Assembly: GCA_014801955.1 (NCBI GenBank)
Contig: JAAVDE010000042.1
Coordinates: forward strand, 1-45,435
From: Bacteroides sp.
GTDB lineage: Bacteria > Bacteroidota > Bacteroidia > Bacteroidales > Muribaculaceae
Reading direction: 5' to 3'
Length of the DNA: 45,435 nt
In this document: positions 23,838 to 30,194 of the stretch, in pieces
How the letters are laid out: every line of letters starts with the position of its first letter
How positions within the stretch are numbered: the first letter of the stretch is position 1
The notes under the pieces: model-generated
Database searches by the model: none
What the model was told of the DNA's origin: nothing
The model's input: the letters and a program-made list of their open reading frames with translations, nothing else
Position numbers and translations under genes: made by a program

Positions 23838-23868
23838 CAAAAGTACGAAAAAAATGCTAATCTGCAAA
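23838..23868 (-). promoter_or_regulatory. Promoter of the Lrp-pseudokinase-GNAT operon
   Basis: On the minus strand TTTG (23865-23868), exactly 19 nt, then TACTTTTG (23838-23845); an excellent match. Confidence 0.8.
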
Positions 23869-23963
23869 CAAAATGATAAAACTTCATCAAATTATTCAAT
23901 CAATCCGCGCTGCTTTCGATAGCGGTCGGCAGCCAATTTGTTTTCTTGAATAATTGACAGGTT

Positions 23964-24860
23964 TTATTTTACAAGTTCATATATTTCCACGCGGCTTTGC
24001 TCCGAGGGGAAAATCATTATCGCTTTGTCGGCGCTAATTTTGTAGACAGTGCCGGCAACGGAATTTTCGCTGCCGTAGGCCGTCTGCGGTTCATCGTTAA
24101 CGCTCCATCCGCCAATAAAGATGAGAGATTCAGGACTGTTTTCATACAAAAAGCCTGATTTGCGTTGGCTCCCTTTTGTTTTCTCAAAAAAGATTTTTCC
24201 GTCAATCTCCCTGAATCGGCAGCTGAAGTAGGGATAAGAGAAAATGCCGTCGCGGCCATCGATCTGAATTGAGCGCACGCGTTTGAACCCGGTCATTTCC
24301 TTGGGCGTCAGGGGATATGTCTTTGCGTTGAGCAACTTTTCCACCTCTCTCTTTTCAGCATATCCATATGAATCGGGAGTGACGGCCTGCAGGGCCTGTT
24401 GCGCCATCACCCGGTCGAGCGACAGAACCCCGTAGTCGGCGGGAAGAATCGTCCCTTCGAGAGCATGGTTGAGATTGTCGGGCATCTCAGGTTTCTGTCT
24501 GATCAGCTCGCAGCTGTCGTTGTAGAACCATTCGTCGCCGACATTCCCCATCGTCAGGACCCCCTCAAGGCGGTCTGTTGACACAATCTTGAACCTCCCC
24601 TCAAACGGGTGGCCGACTTCCTCGGACACTATAATAATAGAATCGTTTGAAAAAGTCGTGGAGAGGTTTACCCATCCGCAAGTGCGAAAAATGCCGCATG
24701 AACAAACGTATTGTTGATTCCGTCCGTCATCACACACGTCAATCACCAAGTCCTTCGGCCCTCTCCACGCTCCAACCAAATTGCGGGTCTCGGCATGAGC
24801 TGCCAAGGCTGTCATGGAAGAATATGCGATAAGGGCTAATATCAAAAATCTGAAATTCAT
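23964..24860 (-). CDS. Secreted protein with DUF4893-like C-terminal domain
   Basis: This 298-residue protein starts MNFRFLILALIAYSSMTALA, a Sec signal cleaved near AHA-ET. Residues about 25-110 form a lipocalin-like beta segment beginning NLVGAWRGP, with three Cys in VCSCGIFRTCGW. Residues about 175-298 resemble DUF4893 (RVRSIQIDGRDG, SCRFREIDGKIFFEKTKGSQ, then IFIGG and AYGSENSVAGTVYKI). The similarity is from memory and needs a profile search. I prefer the ATG at 24858-24860: the longer frame would add a non-signal extension. It is monocistronic with its own promoter. Confidence 0.65.
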   Translation of the reverse strand: MNFRFLILALIAYSSMTALAAHAETRNLVGAWRGPKDLVIDVCDDGRNQQYVCSCGIFRTCGWVNLSTTFSNDSIIIVSEEVGHPFEGRFKIVSTDRLEGVLTMGNVGDEWFYNDSCELIRQKPEMPDNLNHALEGTILPADYGVLSLDRVMAQQALQAVTPDSYGYAEKREVEKLLNAKTYPLTPKEMTGFKRVRSIQIDGRDGIFSYPYFSCRFREIDGKIFFEKTKGSQRKSGFLYENSPESLIFIGGWSVNDEPQTAYGSENSVAGTVYKISADKAIMIFPSEQSRVEIYELVK

Positions 24861-24891
24861 AATTCTGAACAGGTTAGTTTTATTTTGGCTG

Positions 24892-24922
24892 CAAAAATAC
24901 GAAAAAAATGCCACCCCGCCAA
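24892..24922 (-). promoter_or_regulatory. Promoter of the DUF4893-like gene
   Basis: On the minus strand TTG (24920-24922), 20 nt, then TATTTTTG (24892-24899), 31 nt before the ATG. Confidence 0.65.
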
Positions 24923-24990
24923 TAAAATATTCCGACCTGCAATAGATTAGTTATTTATGGCTTGCAATCTTGCAATATTGCTTAATAATA

Positions 24991-25044
24991 GCGTCGCGAA
25001 GCCACATGTTAGCCGCAGATGTGAGGGCGAGACGTCCTCACTCC
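24991..25044 (+). repeat. REP-family repeat, right half copy
   Basis: GCGTCGCGAAGCC and TAGCCGCAG lead into GTGAGGGCG-AGA-CGTCCTCAC (25021-25041) and TCC. It aligns with 344-394 of the paired element; one arm has a C-to-T change that keeps a G-U pair in RNA. It lies in the gene-free 290-nt stretch before tRNA-Arg(ACG), where I see nothing else. Confidence 0.75.
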
Positions 25045-25181
25045 AGGGGGAGATTCGAGATTGCGGCAATTAGCAATGTAGTAGCCATGTTCTGAGGAAG
25101 TTCCGTCGTAGGCAAGGTGGAACCCGAAATATTTTTTTGAAAAAAATACCCGAAAAATTTGCACAGTTCAAAAATCTGCCG

Positions 25182-25189
25182 TAACTTTG
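25182..25189 (+). promoter_or_regulatory. -7 box of the tRNA-Arg(ACG) promoter
   Basis: TAACTTTG is preceded by TTTG with 20 nt between, and lies 25 nt before the mature tRNA 5' end. Confidence 0.8.
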
Positions 25190-25214
25190 CAGTGCAAAAA
25201 ACGAAATATTTGCT

Positions 25215-25288
25215 GGCTCATTAGCTCAACTGAATAGAGCATCTGACTACGGATCAGAAGGTTACAGGTTTGAATCCTGTATGAGTCA
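25215..25288 (+). tRNA. tRNA-Arg (anticodon ACG)
   Basis: A 74-nt cloverleaf: acceptor GGCTCAT/ATGAGTC, D-arm GCTC...GAGC, anticodon stem TCTGA/TCAGA with loop CTACGGA (anticodon ACG, read as ICG after deamination), T-arm ACAGG/CCTGT and discriminator A at 25288. CCA is not encoded. This is the main CGN-reading arginine tRNA, and an AT-rich island lies downstream, a common integration setting. Confidence 0.95.
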
Positions 25289-25290
25289 CA

Positions 25291-25325
25291 AGGCGTCGAG
25301 GATTTTCCCCGGCGCCTGACTTTTT
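25291..25325 (+). terminator. Terminator after tRNA-Arg(ACG)
   Basis: AGGCGTCGAGG (25291-25301) pairs with CCCCGGCGCCT (25307-25317) with one G-U pair and one mismatch; five T's follow at 25321-25325. The next ATG is only 12 nt further, so that gene depends on read-through or an unseen promoter. Confidence 0.75.
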
Positions 25326-25337
25326 AACTCACTGACT

Positions 25338-25640
25338 ATGACTGAATTTCTGCAATCCAACAATCTGCTTGGCCTCGCCATCGGTGCCGTTACCTTCCTC
25401 GTTATCGGCCTCTTTCATCCACTGGTTATCAAAGGCGAATACTATTTCGGTGTCAAATGCTGGTGGGTATTCCTCTTGCTCGGCATCGCAACGGCAGTAG
25501 CATCGCTGCTGTGTGTCAACGTCTTCTGGCAGTCGGTGCTCGCCGTCGTTGCCTTCAGCAGCTTCTGGAGCATCGGCGAAGTCTTTGAGCAGCGTCGTCG
25601 GGTCCAGCGAGGCTGGTTCCCCAAGCGCCCCCAAAAATAA
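25338..25640 (+). CDS. DUF4491 family small membrane protein
   Basis: This 100-residue protein has three hydrophobic spans (about residues 10-28, 41-58 and 63-79) and the DUF4491 hallmarks GLFHPLVIKGEYYFGVKCWW and SIGEVFEQRRRVQRGWFPKRP at the end. DUF4491 proteins are common in Bacteroidetes and uncharacterised. The gene is GC-rich like the chromosome and marks the last typical host gene before the AT-rich island. It sits 49 nt after the tRNA, just past its terminator. Confidence 0.88.
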   Translation: MTEFLQSNNLLGLAIGAVTFLVIGLFHPLVIKGEYYFGVKCWWVFLLLGIATAVASLLCVNVFWQSVLAVVAFSSFWSIGEVFEQRRRVQRGWFPKRPQK

Positions 25641-25672
25641 TCCCGAATCGGGCAGAATTAACTGACTATTTT

Positions 25673-25703
25673 TTTGTCAGAATGAAATTTATGACTAACT
25701 TTG
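25673..25703 (+). promoter_or_regulatory. Promoter of the DUF4143-type remnant
   Basis: TTTG (25673-25676), exactly 19 nt, then TAACTTTG (25696-25703). The promoter is intact although the gene after it is broken. Confidence 0.75.
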
Positions 25704-25742
25704 TATTCCGAAAAAGTGTCACAAATGACATTTATTCGGAAT
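25704..25742. repeat. Nested palindrome just after the promoter
   Basis: TATTCCGAA (25704-25712) and TTCGGAATA (25734-25742) are perfect outer arms. Inside them TGTCA and TGACA flank a 4-nt centre. It begins at the predicted transcription start, so it could be an operator or a 5' RNA hairpin. Confidence 0.65.
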
Positions 25743-25745
25743 ATC

Positions 25746-25930
25746 ATGAGAATAGAAAGAAAAATATATCTCGACAAGGTTATAGAAAGCCGTCATAACG
25801 GAATGATAAAAATTCATTTAAGAAGATAGTGATTGTAGGGAATCCTATTTTAGTGGAGAGAGACAATAACGGTATCACAACAATGAGTGTGTATGACTTC
25901 CTATTGAAGGAAAACTCACTTGAACTGTAA
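25746..25930 (+). pseudogene. Internally deleted AAA+ ATPase of the DUF4143 type
   Basis: The first 27 codons read MRIERKIYLDKVIESRHNGM then IKIHLRR and stop. That is the start of the common Bacteroidetes ATPases with a DUF4143 C-terminus, which normally continue ITGIRRCGKS. From about 25820 another frame reads KKIVIVGNPILVERDNNGIT, then TMSVYDFLLKENSLEL and stop, which is the usual end of the same family. So the two ends survive and about 350 codons are missing, with a frame change at the join near 25815-25820. This family resembles selfish or toxin-like ATPases whose role is unclear. Confidence 0.6.
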
Positions 25931-26093
25931 CGATAAAATCGGATCGAGAGTTTTCCCCATTGCAAGGGCGTTTTAAGTTGTTTTATAGTCGTGTGAATGT
26001 CCGACAAAACACATCTTGCGGACAAGCAAGAAATATATTATTAACAACAGTAAAAAAATTTACTATTAATTTCGGAGTATGAATCTTTTTTTG
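25931..26093. other. AT-rich gap with no recognised gene
   Basis: No ORF or RNA gene is recognised between the ATPase remnant and the leader promoter. A small palindrome, AGTAAA-AAAA-TTTACT, lies near 26050-26065. Confidence 0.5.
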
Positions 26094-26101
26094 TAACTTT
26101 G
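26094..26101 (+). promoter_or_regulatory. -7 box driving the structured RNA and probably the hxs operon
   Basis: TAACTTTG with a degenerate -33 (TTCG, 19 nt upstream). Transcription should start near 26106. No other TAnnTTTG box is seen between the terminator at 26293-26327 and hxsD. Confidence 0.7.
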
Positions 26102-26138
26102 CACTTGATTCAGTGGCTTGTGCATTGAGTCGTGACAT

Positions 26139-26171
26139 ATGATTTCGCGAAGCGTTATGCTTAACTTGTAA
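26139..26171 (+). CDS. Possible 10-residue leader peptide
   Basis: ATG at 26139-26141 opens MISRSVMLNL and stops with TAA at 26169-26171, exactly where the closing stem of the RNA rod begins. A ribosome there would block the stem. It may be chance; no ribosome site is visible. Confidence 0.25.
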   Translation: MISRSVMLNL

Positions 26172-26292
26172 TTTGGAAACCTGAGAAATTTTCGAATAAA
26201 GTACAAGGGAAAAGCATAGTGGTTCTCACGCCATACGGCGTGGGCTGCTATCCCCACCTCAGTACTTTAGGTTTTCTCAGGACCTCCAAATT

Positions 26293-26327
26293 AGAAGTGT
26301 GGTATACGGCTCCACGCTTCTTTTTTA
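26293..26327 (+). terminator. Intrinsic terminator between the leader RNA and hxsD
   Basis: AGAAGTGTGG (26293-26302) pairs with CCACGCTTCT (26312-26321) with one G-U pair; a T-rich tract follows (26321-26330). It lies 38 nt before the hxsD ATG. Confidence 0.85.
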
Positions 26328-26364
26328 TTTCGACCTTAGGAGTCGGGGTCGAGAACATTGAAGA

Positions 26365-26685
26365 ATGGTACAGTTGACTTATCCTATCACTCATATTGAC
26401 AAGAGTAGAGCCTCGCTTTCGCTCTCAAAGACCCTCTATTCTGCGGAGGCAATCCACGCATCTGCATATAAATACTCAGGGGAATACTTTGTATATCTAT
26501 CAGAAAGAGAAGATCGTTACGAAATTCTTTTTGAAAGGAAGAACGAAGAAAGTATAGATGATGTTACTATAAAAAATATCTGCAATGATTTAATCGATCA
26601 GCAGATAAGAGTAGAAACGGAAAATAGATTTGGTCATATTCGTAATCTTATAGTTGAAGAAGCCTTTAAGCCTGTTACAAAATGA
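26365..26685 (+). CDS. hxsD: His-Xaa-Ser system protein HxsD
   Basis: This 106-residue cytoplasmic protein matches the HxsD family. The YSAEAIHASAYKYSGEYFVYL segment (about residues 26-46, given here by its ends) resembles the N-terminal half. NDLIDQQIR followed by RNLIVEEAF (about 74-101) fits the conserved LLNDYxLRE-type helix region for which the family is known. HxsD is found only with HxsB and HxsC and is presumed to help present the precursor; its biochemistry is not established to my knowledge. It is first in the operon, 64 nt before hxsB. Codons are AT-rich, unlike the chromosome. Confidence 0.8.
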   Translation: MVQLTYPITHIDKSRASLSLSKTLYSAEAIHASAYKYSGEYFVYLSEREDRYEILFERKNEESIDDVTIKNICNDLIDQQIRVETENRFGHIRNLIVEEAFKPVTK

Positions 26686-26749
26686 TGATTCGGGCTGATT
26701 TTATTTTAAGGAATAGATTAGCATATAAATAGCCACTTTGATATAGAAT

Positions 26750-28207
26750 ATGTCAGACGAAACACAGGTACAAATTACAATATCAGCTGAGTATACACTC
26801 CTTCCATTTAGGTTCGAGAGATATTCAGAAAATGAGTATTTACTTACCAATGAAATTGGTGAGTACGTCTTTCTGTCTACACTTGATTTTCAAAAATTCG
26901 TAGATGGGACACTTAATACCGACAGTGAAATATTTCATAATTTAGAATCTAAGCAAATTGCAACCTCAGATAAGATCGAGAATGTTGTAAAGATGCTCGC
27001 GACTAAGTATCGTACAAAAAAAAGCATATTGCGAGATTTTACTTCTTTACACATGGTCGTGCCTACATTGAGATGTAATTCAAGCTGTATCTATTGTCAG
27101 GTTGCCCGGAAAGATATGGACGCAGATTCAGTCGATATGTCGAAAGAAACTGCAAGAAAGGTAGTAAAACTTATCTTTCAATCTCCCTCCCAATATATCA
27201 AAATTGAATTTCAAGGTGGTGATCCATCTACTAACTTCCCAATGGTGAAATATATCATTGAGGAATCAGAAACTCTCAATATTCTTAAAAAGAAAAATCT
27301 TGAGTTTATAATTTGTACCAATATAAGTCTACTTGATGAGGAAATGGTGCAATATCTCAAAAAGCACAAATGTCTTGTGTCTACATCTCTTGATGGACCA
27401 GCAGACTTGCATAATACGAATAGACCTCTGCAAAATACTGATAAAACACATGAAATCTTTGAAGATAACCTTCAAATGATCAGACGTGTCTTTGGAGATA
27501 AGGAGTGTGTCGGAGCTCTTATGACGACATCAAAGTATAGTCTGGGGCGTTTTAAAGATATTATTGATGAATACGTAAGATTAGGCTTCAATAATATATT
27601 TTTGCGTTCCCTTAACCCTTATGGATTTGCAAAACAGTATAAGGACAAAATAGCATATTCTATTGAAGAATTTATAGCAAATTATAAAGAAGGTCTTGAT
27701 TATATTATCGAATTAAACAAGAAGGGGACTTATTTTATAGAAGGATTTGCCGAATTGCTTCTAAGGCGTATTCTTACGCCGTTTGCCACAGGTTTTGTTG
27801 ACCTACAATCTCCTGCCGGAGTTGGTATCTCAGGTGCTATTTATGATTACGACGGTAATGTATATGTAGCTGATGAGGCACGTATGATGGCTCGTTTCAA
27901 AAATTATTATTTTAAGCTTGGTAATGTACATGAAAATGGATATCAGGAAATGTTTAATGGAGATTTACTCCATCAAATAATCTCAAAATCATGTACCGAA
28001 TGTTTGCCCGGCTGTGCTAAATGTGTGTTTCAGCCATATTGTGGTGCTGACCCTGTCCGTAATATGTCTGAACAAGGAGATGTTATTGGATTCAGGCCAA
28101 CTAATGAGATGTGCATTAAAACAAGATCAATTATAAGATACCTTTTCGACCTATTGAAGTCTGGAGATAAGGAAATAGAGCGAATCTTCTGGTCCTGGAT
28201 AAAATAA
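26750..28207 (+). CDS. hxsB: His-Xaa-Ser system radical SAM/SPASM maturase HxsB
   Basis: This is a 485-residue radical SAM enzyme. A roughly 100-residue N-terminal region (precursor-recognition-like) precedes the SAM cluster C109-x3-C113-x2-C116 (LRCNSSCIYCQV). EFQGGDPSTN (about residue 154) is the GGE-type SAM motif, with Asp in place of Glu. TSLDGPADLHN sits mid-barrel. The C-terminal SPASM domain has C415, C418, C422, C425, C431 and C455 (CTECLPGCAKCVFQPYC), able to hold auxiliary iron-sulfur clusters. It fits the HxsB family that pairs with HxsC. The residue it modifies in the HxS repeat is not known to me. Confidence 0.88.
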   Translation: MSDETQVQITISAEYTLLPFRFERYSENEYLLTNEIGEYVFLSTLDFQKFVDGTLNTDSEIFHNLESKQIATSDKIENVVKMLATKYRTKKSILRDFTSLHMVVPTLRCNSSCIYCQVARKDMDADSVDMSKETARKVVKLIFQSPSQYIKIEFQGGDPSTNFPMVKYIIEESETLNILKKKNLEFIICTNISLLDEEMVQYLKKHKCLVSTSLDGPADLHNTNRPLQNTDKTHEIFEDNLQMIRRVFGDKECVGALMTTSKYSLGRFKDIIDEYVRLGFNNIFLRSLNPYGFAKQYKDKIAYSIEEFIANYKEGLDYIIELNKKGTYFIEGFAELLLRRILTPFATGFVDLQSPAGVGISGAIYDYDGNVYVADEARMMARFKNYYFKLGNVHENGYQEMFNGDLLHQIISKSCTECLPGCAKCVFQPYCGADPVRNMSEQGDVIGFRPTNEMCIKTRSIIRYLFDLLKSGDKEIERIFWSWIK

Positions 28208-28215
28208 GATATGTT

Positions 28216-29334
28216 ATGAGACAAGTCAACGGTATCGCACATAATATTTATGAGCCTGTTGTAGGTGTTATATCAACAACGGGAGTAAATGTGCTCAAAC
28301 GAAAGAATACTATATTAGTCAATCCAACAGCCAAGGACAATGGATTTGGATATTTGGCTACTATCACTGCGCTTCATAATATAGCACCCAAGGGACGTGT
28401 AATCTCGAAGGTGCAGAACTGCTCTGAGTTTAATGATGGTGATGTAGTCTTGCTAAATGACAAAGGTGAGATAATATTTCATTATGAAAGAAATTCCATT
28501 CATAATGCTATATTCGCAACAGGTAAATGCAACCATCGTTGTATAATGTGTCCTCAGCCTCCTGTTATGGAAGAACCTGATTATTTTAATTTTAACTTGA
28601 AAGTAATCTCATTGTGTTCTAAATACACGAAGGAATTTGGTATAACAGGAGGAGAGCCTACTTTAGTTGGGGACAAACTATTCAAGTATATAAAGGCTAT
28701 TCAGAAGCAAATGCCACATGCAGCCCTAAATATCTTGAGTAATGGGGTAAAGTTTGCGGATCGGAGTTATGCAGCAAAATTGGCAGCGTGCAAATGTAAG
28801 GACTTGCAAATAGATATTCCTCTTTTTTCCGATGTCTCCTCAATACATAATCATATTGTAGGTGCTAACACGTTTTATAAGACTGTTGAAGGTCTGTATA
28901 ATTTAGCCACGTATAGACAGCGGATTGGAATTAGGATTGTTATACACAAGCTAACCTATCAACGTCTTCCTCAATTAGCGGAATACATATATCGAAATTT
29001 TCCATTTGTTAGTCAAGTTGCATTCTTACAAATGGAAACAATCGGTTTAGCTGAAGACAATATGAAGGACCTTTGGATTGATCCCTATGAGTATAATCAG
29101 CAGTTAGAAGATGCAATTCAGATTTTGGAAAATCGCGGAATAAAGGCACTTATCTATAATGCACAACTATGTGTTTTACCTGAAAATCTTAGAAGTTATG
29201 CTGCTAATGCTATTTCGGATTGGAAAGATACATATTTGCCAGAGTGTACTGCTTGCCGTCTAAAAGATTGTTGTGGTGGTTTGTTCGCCTCCAATCAAAA
29301 ATATCACAGCGCACATATAAAGAGATTTAACTAA
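28216..29334 (+). CDS. hxsC: His-Xaa-Ser system radical SAM maturase HxsC
   Basis: This is a 372-residue radical SAM protein. Residues 1-100 form a distinct beta-rich N-terminal domain. The cluster motif is C105-x3-C109-x2-C112 in GKCNHRCIMCPQPP, followed by FGITGGEPTL (GGE motif) and LSNGVKF. CNHRCIMCPQPP is the hallmark of HxsC. A short Cys-rich tail (C344, C347, C352, C353 in PECTACRLKDCCGG) could bind a further cluster, though it is shorter than a full SPASM domain. It begins 8 nt after hxsB and is followed 33 nt later by the precursor gene. Two different rSAM enzymes per precursor is the defining feature of the system. Confidence 0.9.
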   Translation: MRQVNGIAHNIYEPVVGVISTTGVNVLKRKNTILVNPTAKDNGFGYLATITALHNIAPKGRVISKVQNCSEFNDGDVVLLNDKGEIIFHYERNSIHNAIFATGKCNHRCIMCPQPPVMEEPDYFNFNLKVISLCSKYTKEFGITGGEPTLVGDKLFKYIKAIQKQMPHAALNILSNGVKFADRSYAAKLAACKCKDLQIDIPLFSDVSSIHNHIVGANTFYKTVEGLYNLATYRQRIGIRIVIHKLTYQRLPQLAEYIYRNFPFVSQVAFLQMETIGLAEDNMKDLWIDPYEYNQQLEDAIQILENRGIKALIYNAQLCVLPENLRSYAANAISDWKDTYLPECTACRLKDCCGGLFASNQKYHSAHIKRFN

Positions 29335-29367
29335 CCCGTATGTTTAACCCTAAAAACAGAAGTTTCG

Positions 29368-29637
29368 ATGAAGAAAATTGCTTTTATCGTTGCCTCCGCA
29401 ATAATAGGTTGCATGGGATTCCTGTCTTCTATGGGAGAGAACATTGCTGCTAAGTTCAGCAATGCGAATTTGACAATTTCTCAAACTAAGGGAAATGATC
29501 AAACTCCTTCTCTCATATTAGAGAAGAATTGGAGTGATTCTAACCTGCTTGCTGCTCACAGCTCTCACAGTTCTCACAGGAGCCATAGCAGTCACAGTTC
29601 TCACTCTTCCCATTCTTCCCATTATTCCAGTCGCTAA
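29368..29637 (+). CDS. hxsA: His-Xaa-Ser repeat precursor peptide, HxsA-like
   Basis: This 89-residue exported precursor has an N-terminal signal sequence (MKKIAFIVASAIIGCMGFLS) with a possible lipobox I-I-G-C15, a linker of about 40 residues, then eight uninterrupted H-x-S units at residues 64-87 (His at 64, 67, 70, 73, 76, 79, 82 and 85) and a final SR. The variable residue is Ser six times, Arg once and Tyr once. Ser codons vary (AGC, AGT, TCT, TCC), so the repeat looks kept at the protein level. It is shorter than many HxsA proteins as I recall them. It ends the operon, before a strong terminator. Confidence 0.85.
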   Translation: MKKIAFIVASAIIGCMGFLSSMGENIAAKFSNANLTISQTKGNDQTPSLILEKNWSDSNLLAAHSSHSSHRSHSSHSSHSSHSSHYSSR

Positions 29638-29667
29638 ATAGGTCACCAGCCTATAAGCATCGGGCAC

Positions 29668-29702
29668 TCGGGGATATATACCAGGTATGTATCCCCGATT
29701 TT
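29668..29702 (+). terminator. Terminator of the hxs operon
   Basis: TCGGGGATATATACC (29668-29682) pairs along 15 bp with GGTATGTATCCCCGA (29684-29698), with one G-U pair, and runs into TTTT. Confidence 0.9.
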
Positions 29703-30059
29703 AATTGTAATACAACTCTTTACCGTGTTGGTATAATGGCTGTTAGACCGAGTAGTTGTCAATAGTGGTACAAAGCTGTGAAACGCATAGAGCGAGAAGA
29801 TGAATTGGGAATTACCTATGTTATAGCACGTGGCAACAGGCTGAAAGCACAATTGGCATTGCCATCTATAACGATATAATTGAGATTGTAAATGTAGGTA
29901 GATTTCCGGTAACTTTGTCGACTCAGCGGTTAGCGGCAGACAAAACAACTGGCGATGATAATACCTCCTTGCCGTCTAATCCTGATATAGATAATGTTAT
30001 GTTCATAAGCGGCTTGAAAGAACATTGGAGGCACGATCTGTCAATGATGAATAAAGAAT
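29703..30059. other. AT-rich stretch with decayed coding-like fragments
   Basis: No intact gene is recognised. One plus-strand frame near 29775-29880 reads AVKRIEREDELGITYVIARG, then NRLKAQLALPSITI and stop, which looks protein-like but has no start or partner domain. The frame at 29915-30226 runs into the REP repeat and the end of the next gene and is not credible as a protein. This may be island-edge debris. Confidence 0.35.
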
Positions 30060-30113
30060 GTGAGGGCGAGACGCCCTCACTCCCAATAGGCGATCTTAAA
30101 CGAAAGAGCCGTG
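30060..30113 (+). repeat. REP-family repeat, right part copy with conserved tail
   Basis: GTGAGGGCG-AGA-CGCCCTCAC (30060-30080), TCCC, then a tail containing ATCTTAAA and GAAAGAGCCGTG. The 54 nt align without gaps to 371-424, with a few substitutions. It marks the right side of the AT-rich island. Confidence 0.8.
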
Positions 30114-30194
30114 AAATGCGGGTAGAATTAACCGCCTTCGGCTGCGATGGTCAGCCGGAGGCGGTTTGGGTTGTGTCGTGGGGTGGGCGCCGGG

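Larger units (their letters stand above)
26106..26327 (+). ncRNA. Structured leader RNA or small RNA upstream of hxsD
   Basis: This is a roughly 220-nt transcript by prediction. A long rod is closed by TAATTTGGA/TCCAAATTA (26169-26177/26285-26293). It continues with CCTGAGAAA/TTTCTCAGG (26180-26188/26273-26281) and TAAAGTAC/GTACTTTA (26197-26204/26262-26269), then a loose central bubble, and an apical CACGCC/GGCGTG hairpin (26227-26242). A terminator follows at once. The rod with a central bubble recalls 6S RNA, but the position favours a cis-acting leader of the RiPP operon. I cannot assign a known family. The arms are long and exact, so the structure itself is well supported. Confidence 0.6.

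Noticed and set aside
25215-25288. tRNA-Arg(ACG) 3' end as a phage-type attachment site with a repeat downstream
   Set aside because: I looked for a second copy of the T-arm/acceptor sequence up to 30200 and saw none, and no integrase gene is in the window.
26106-26327. Structured RNA considered as tmRNA, RNase P RNA or SRP RNA
   Set aside because: The size and conserved sequence blocks of those RNAs are not present. A 6S-like RNA could be neither confirmed nor excluded without a covariance search.
29557-29634. Short repeats in hxsA considered as a CRISPR or microsatellite
   Set aside because: Units are 9 nt, in frame, vary synonymously and encode HxS; there are no spacers and no cas genes.
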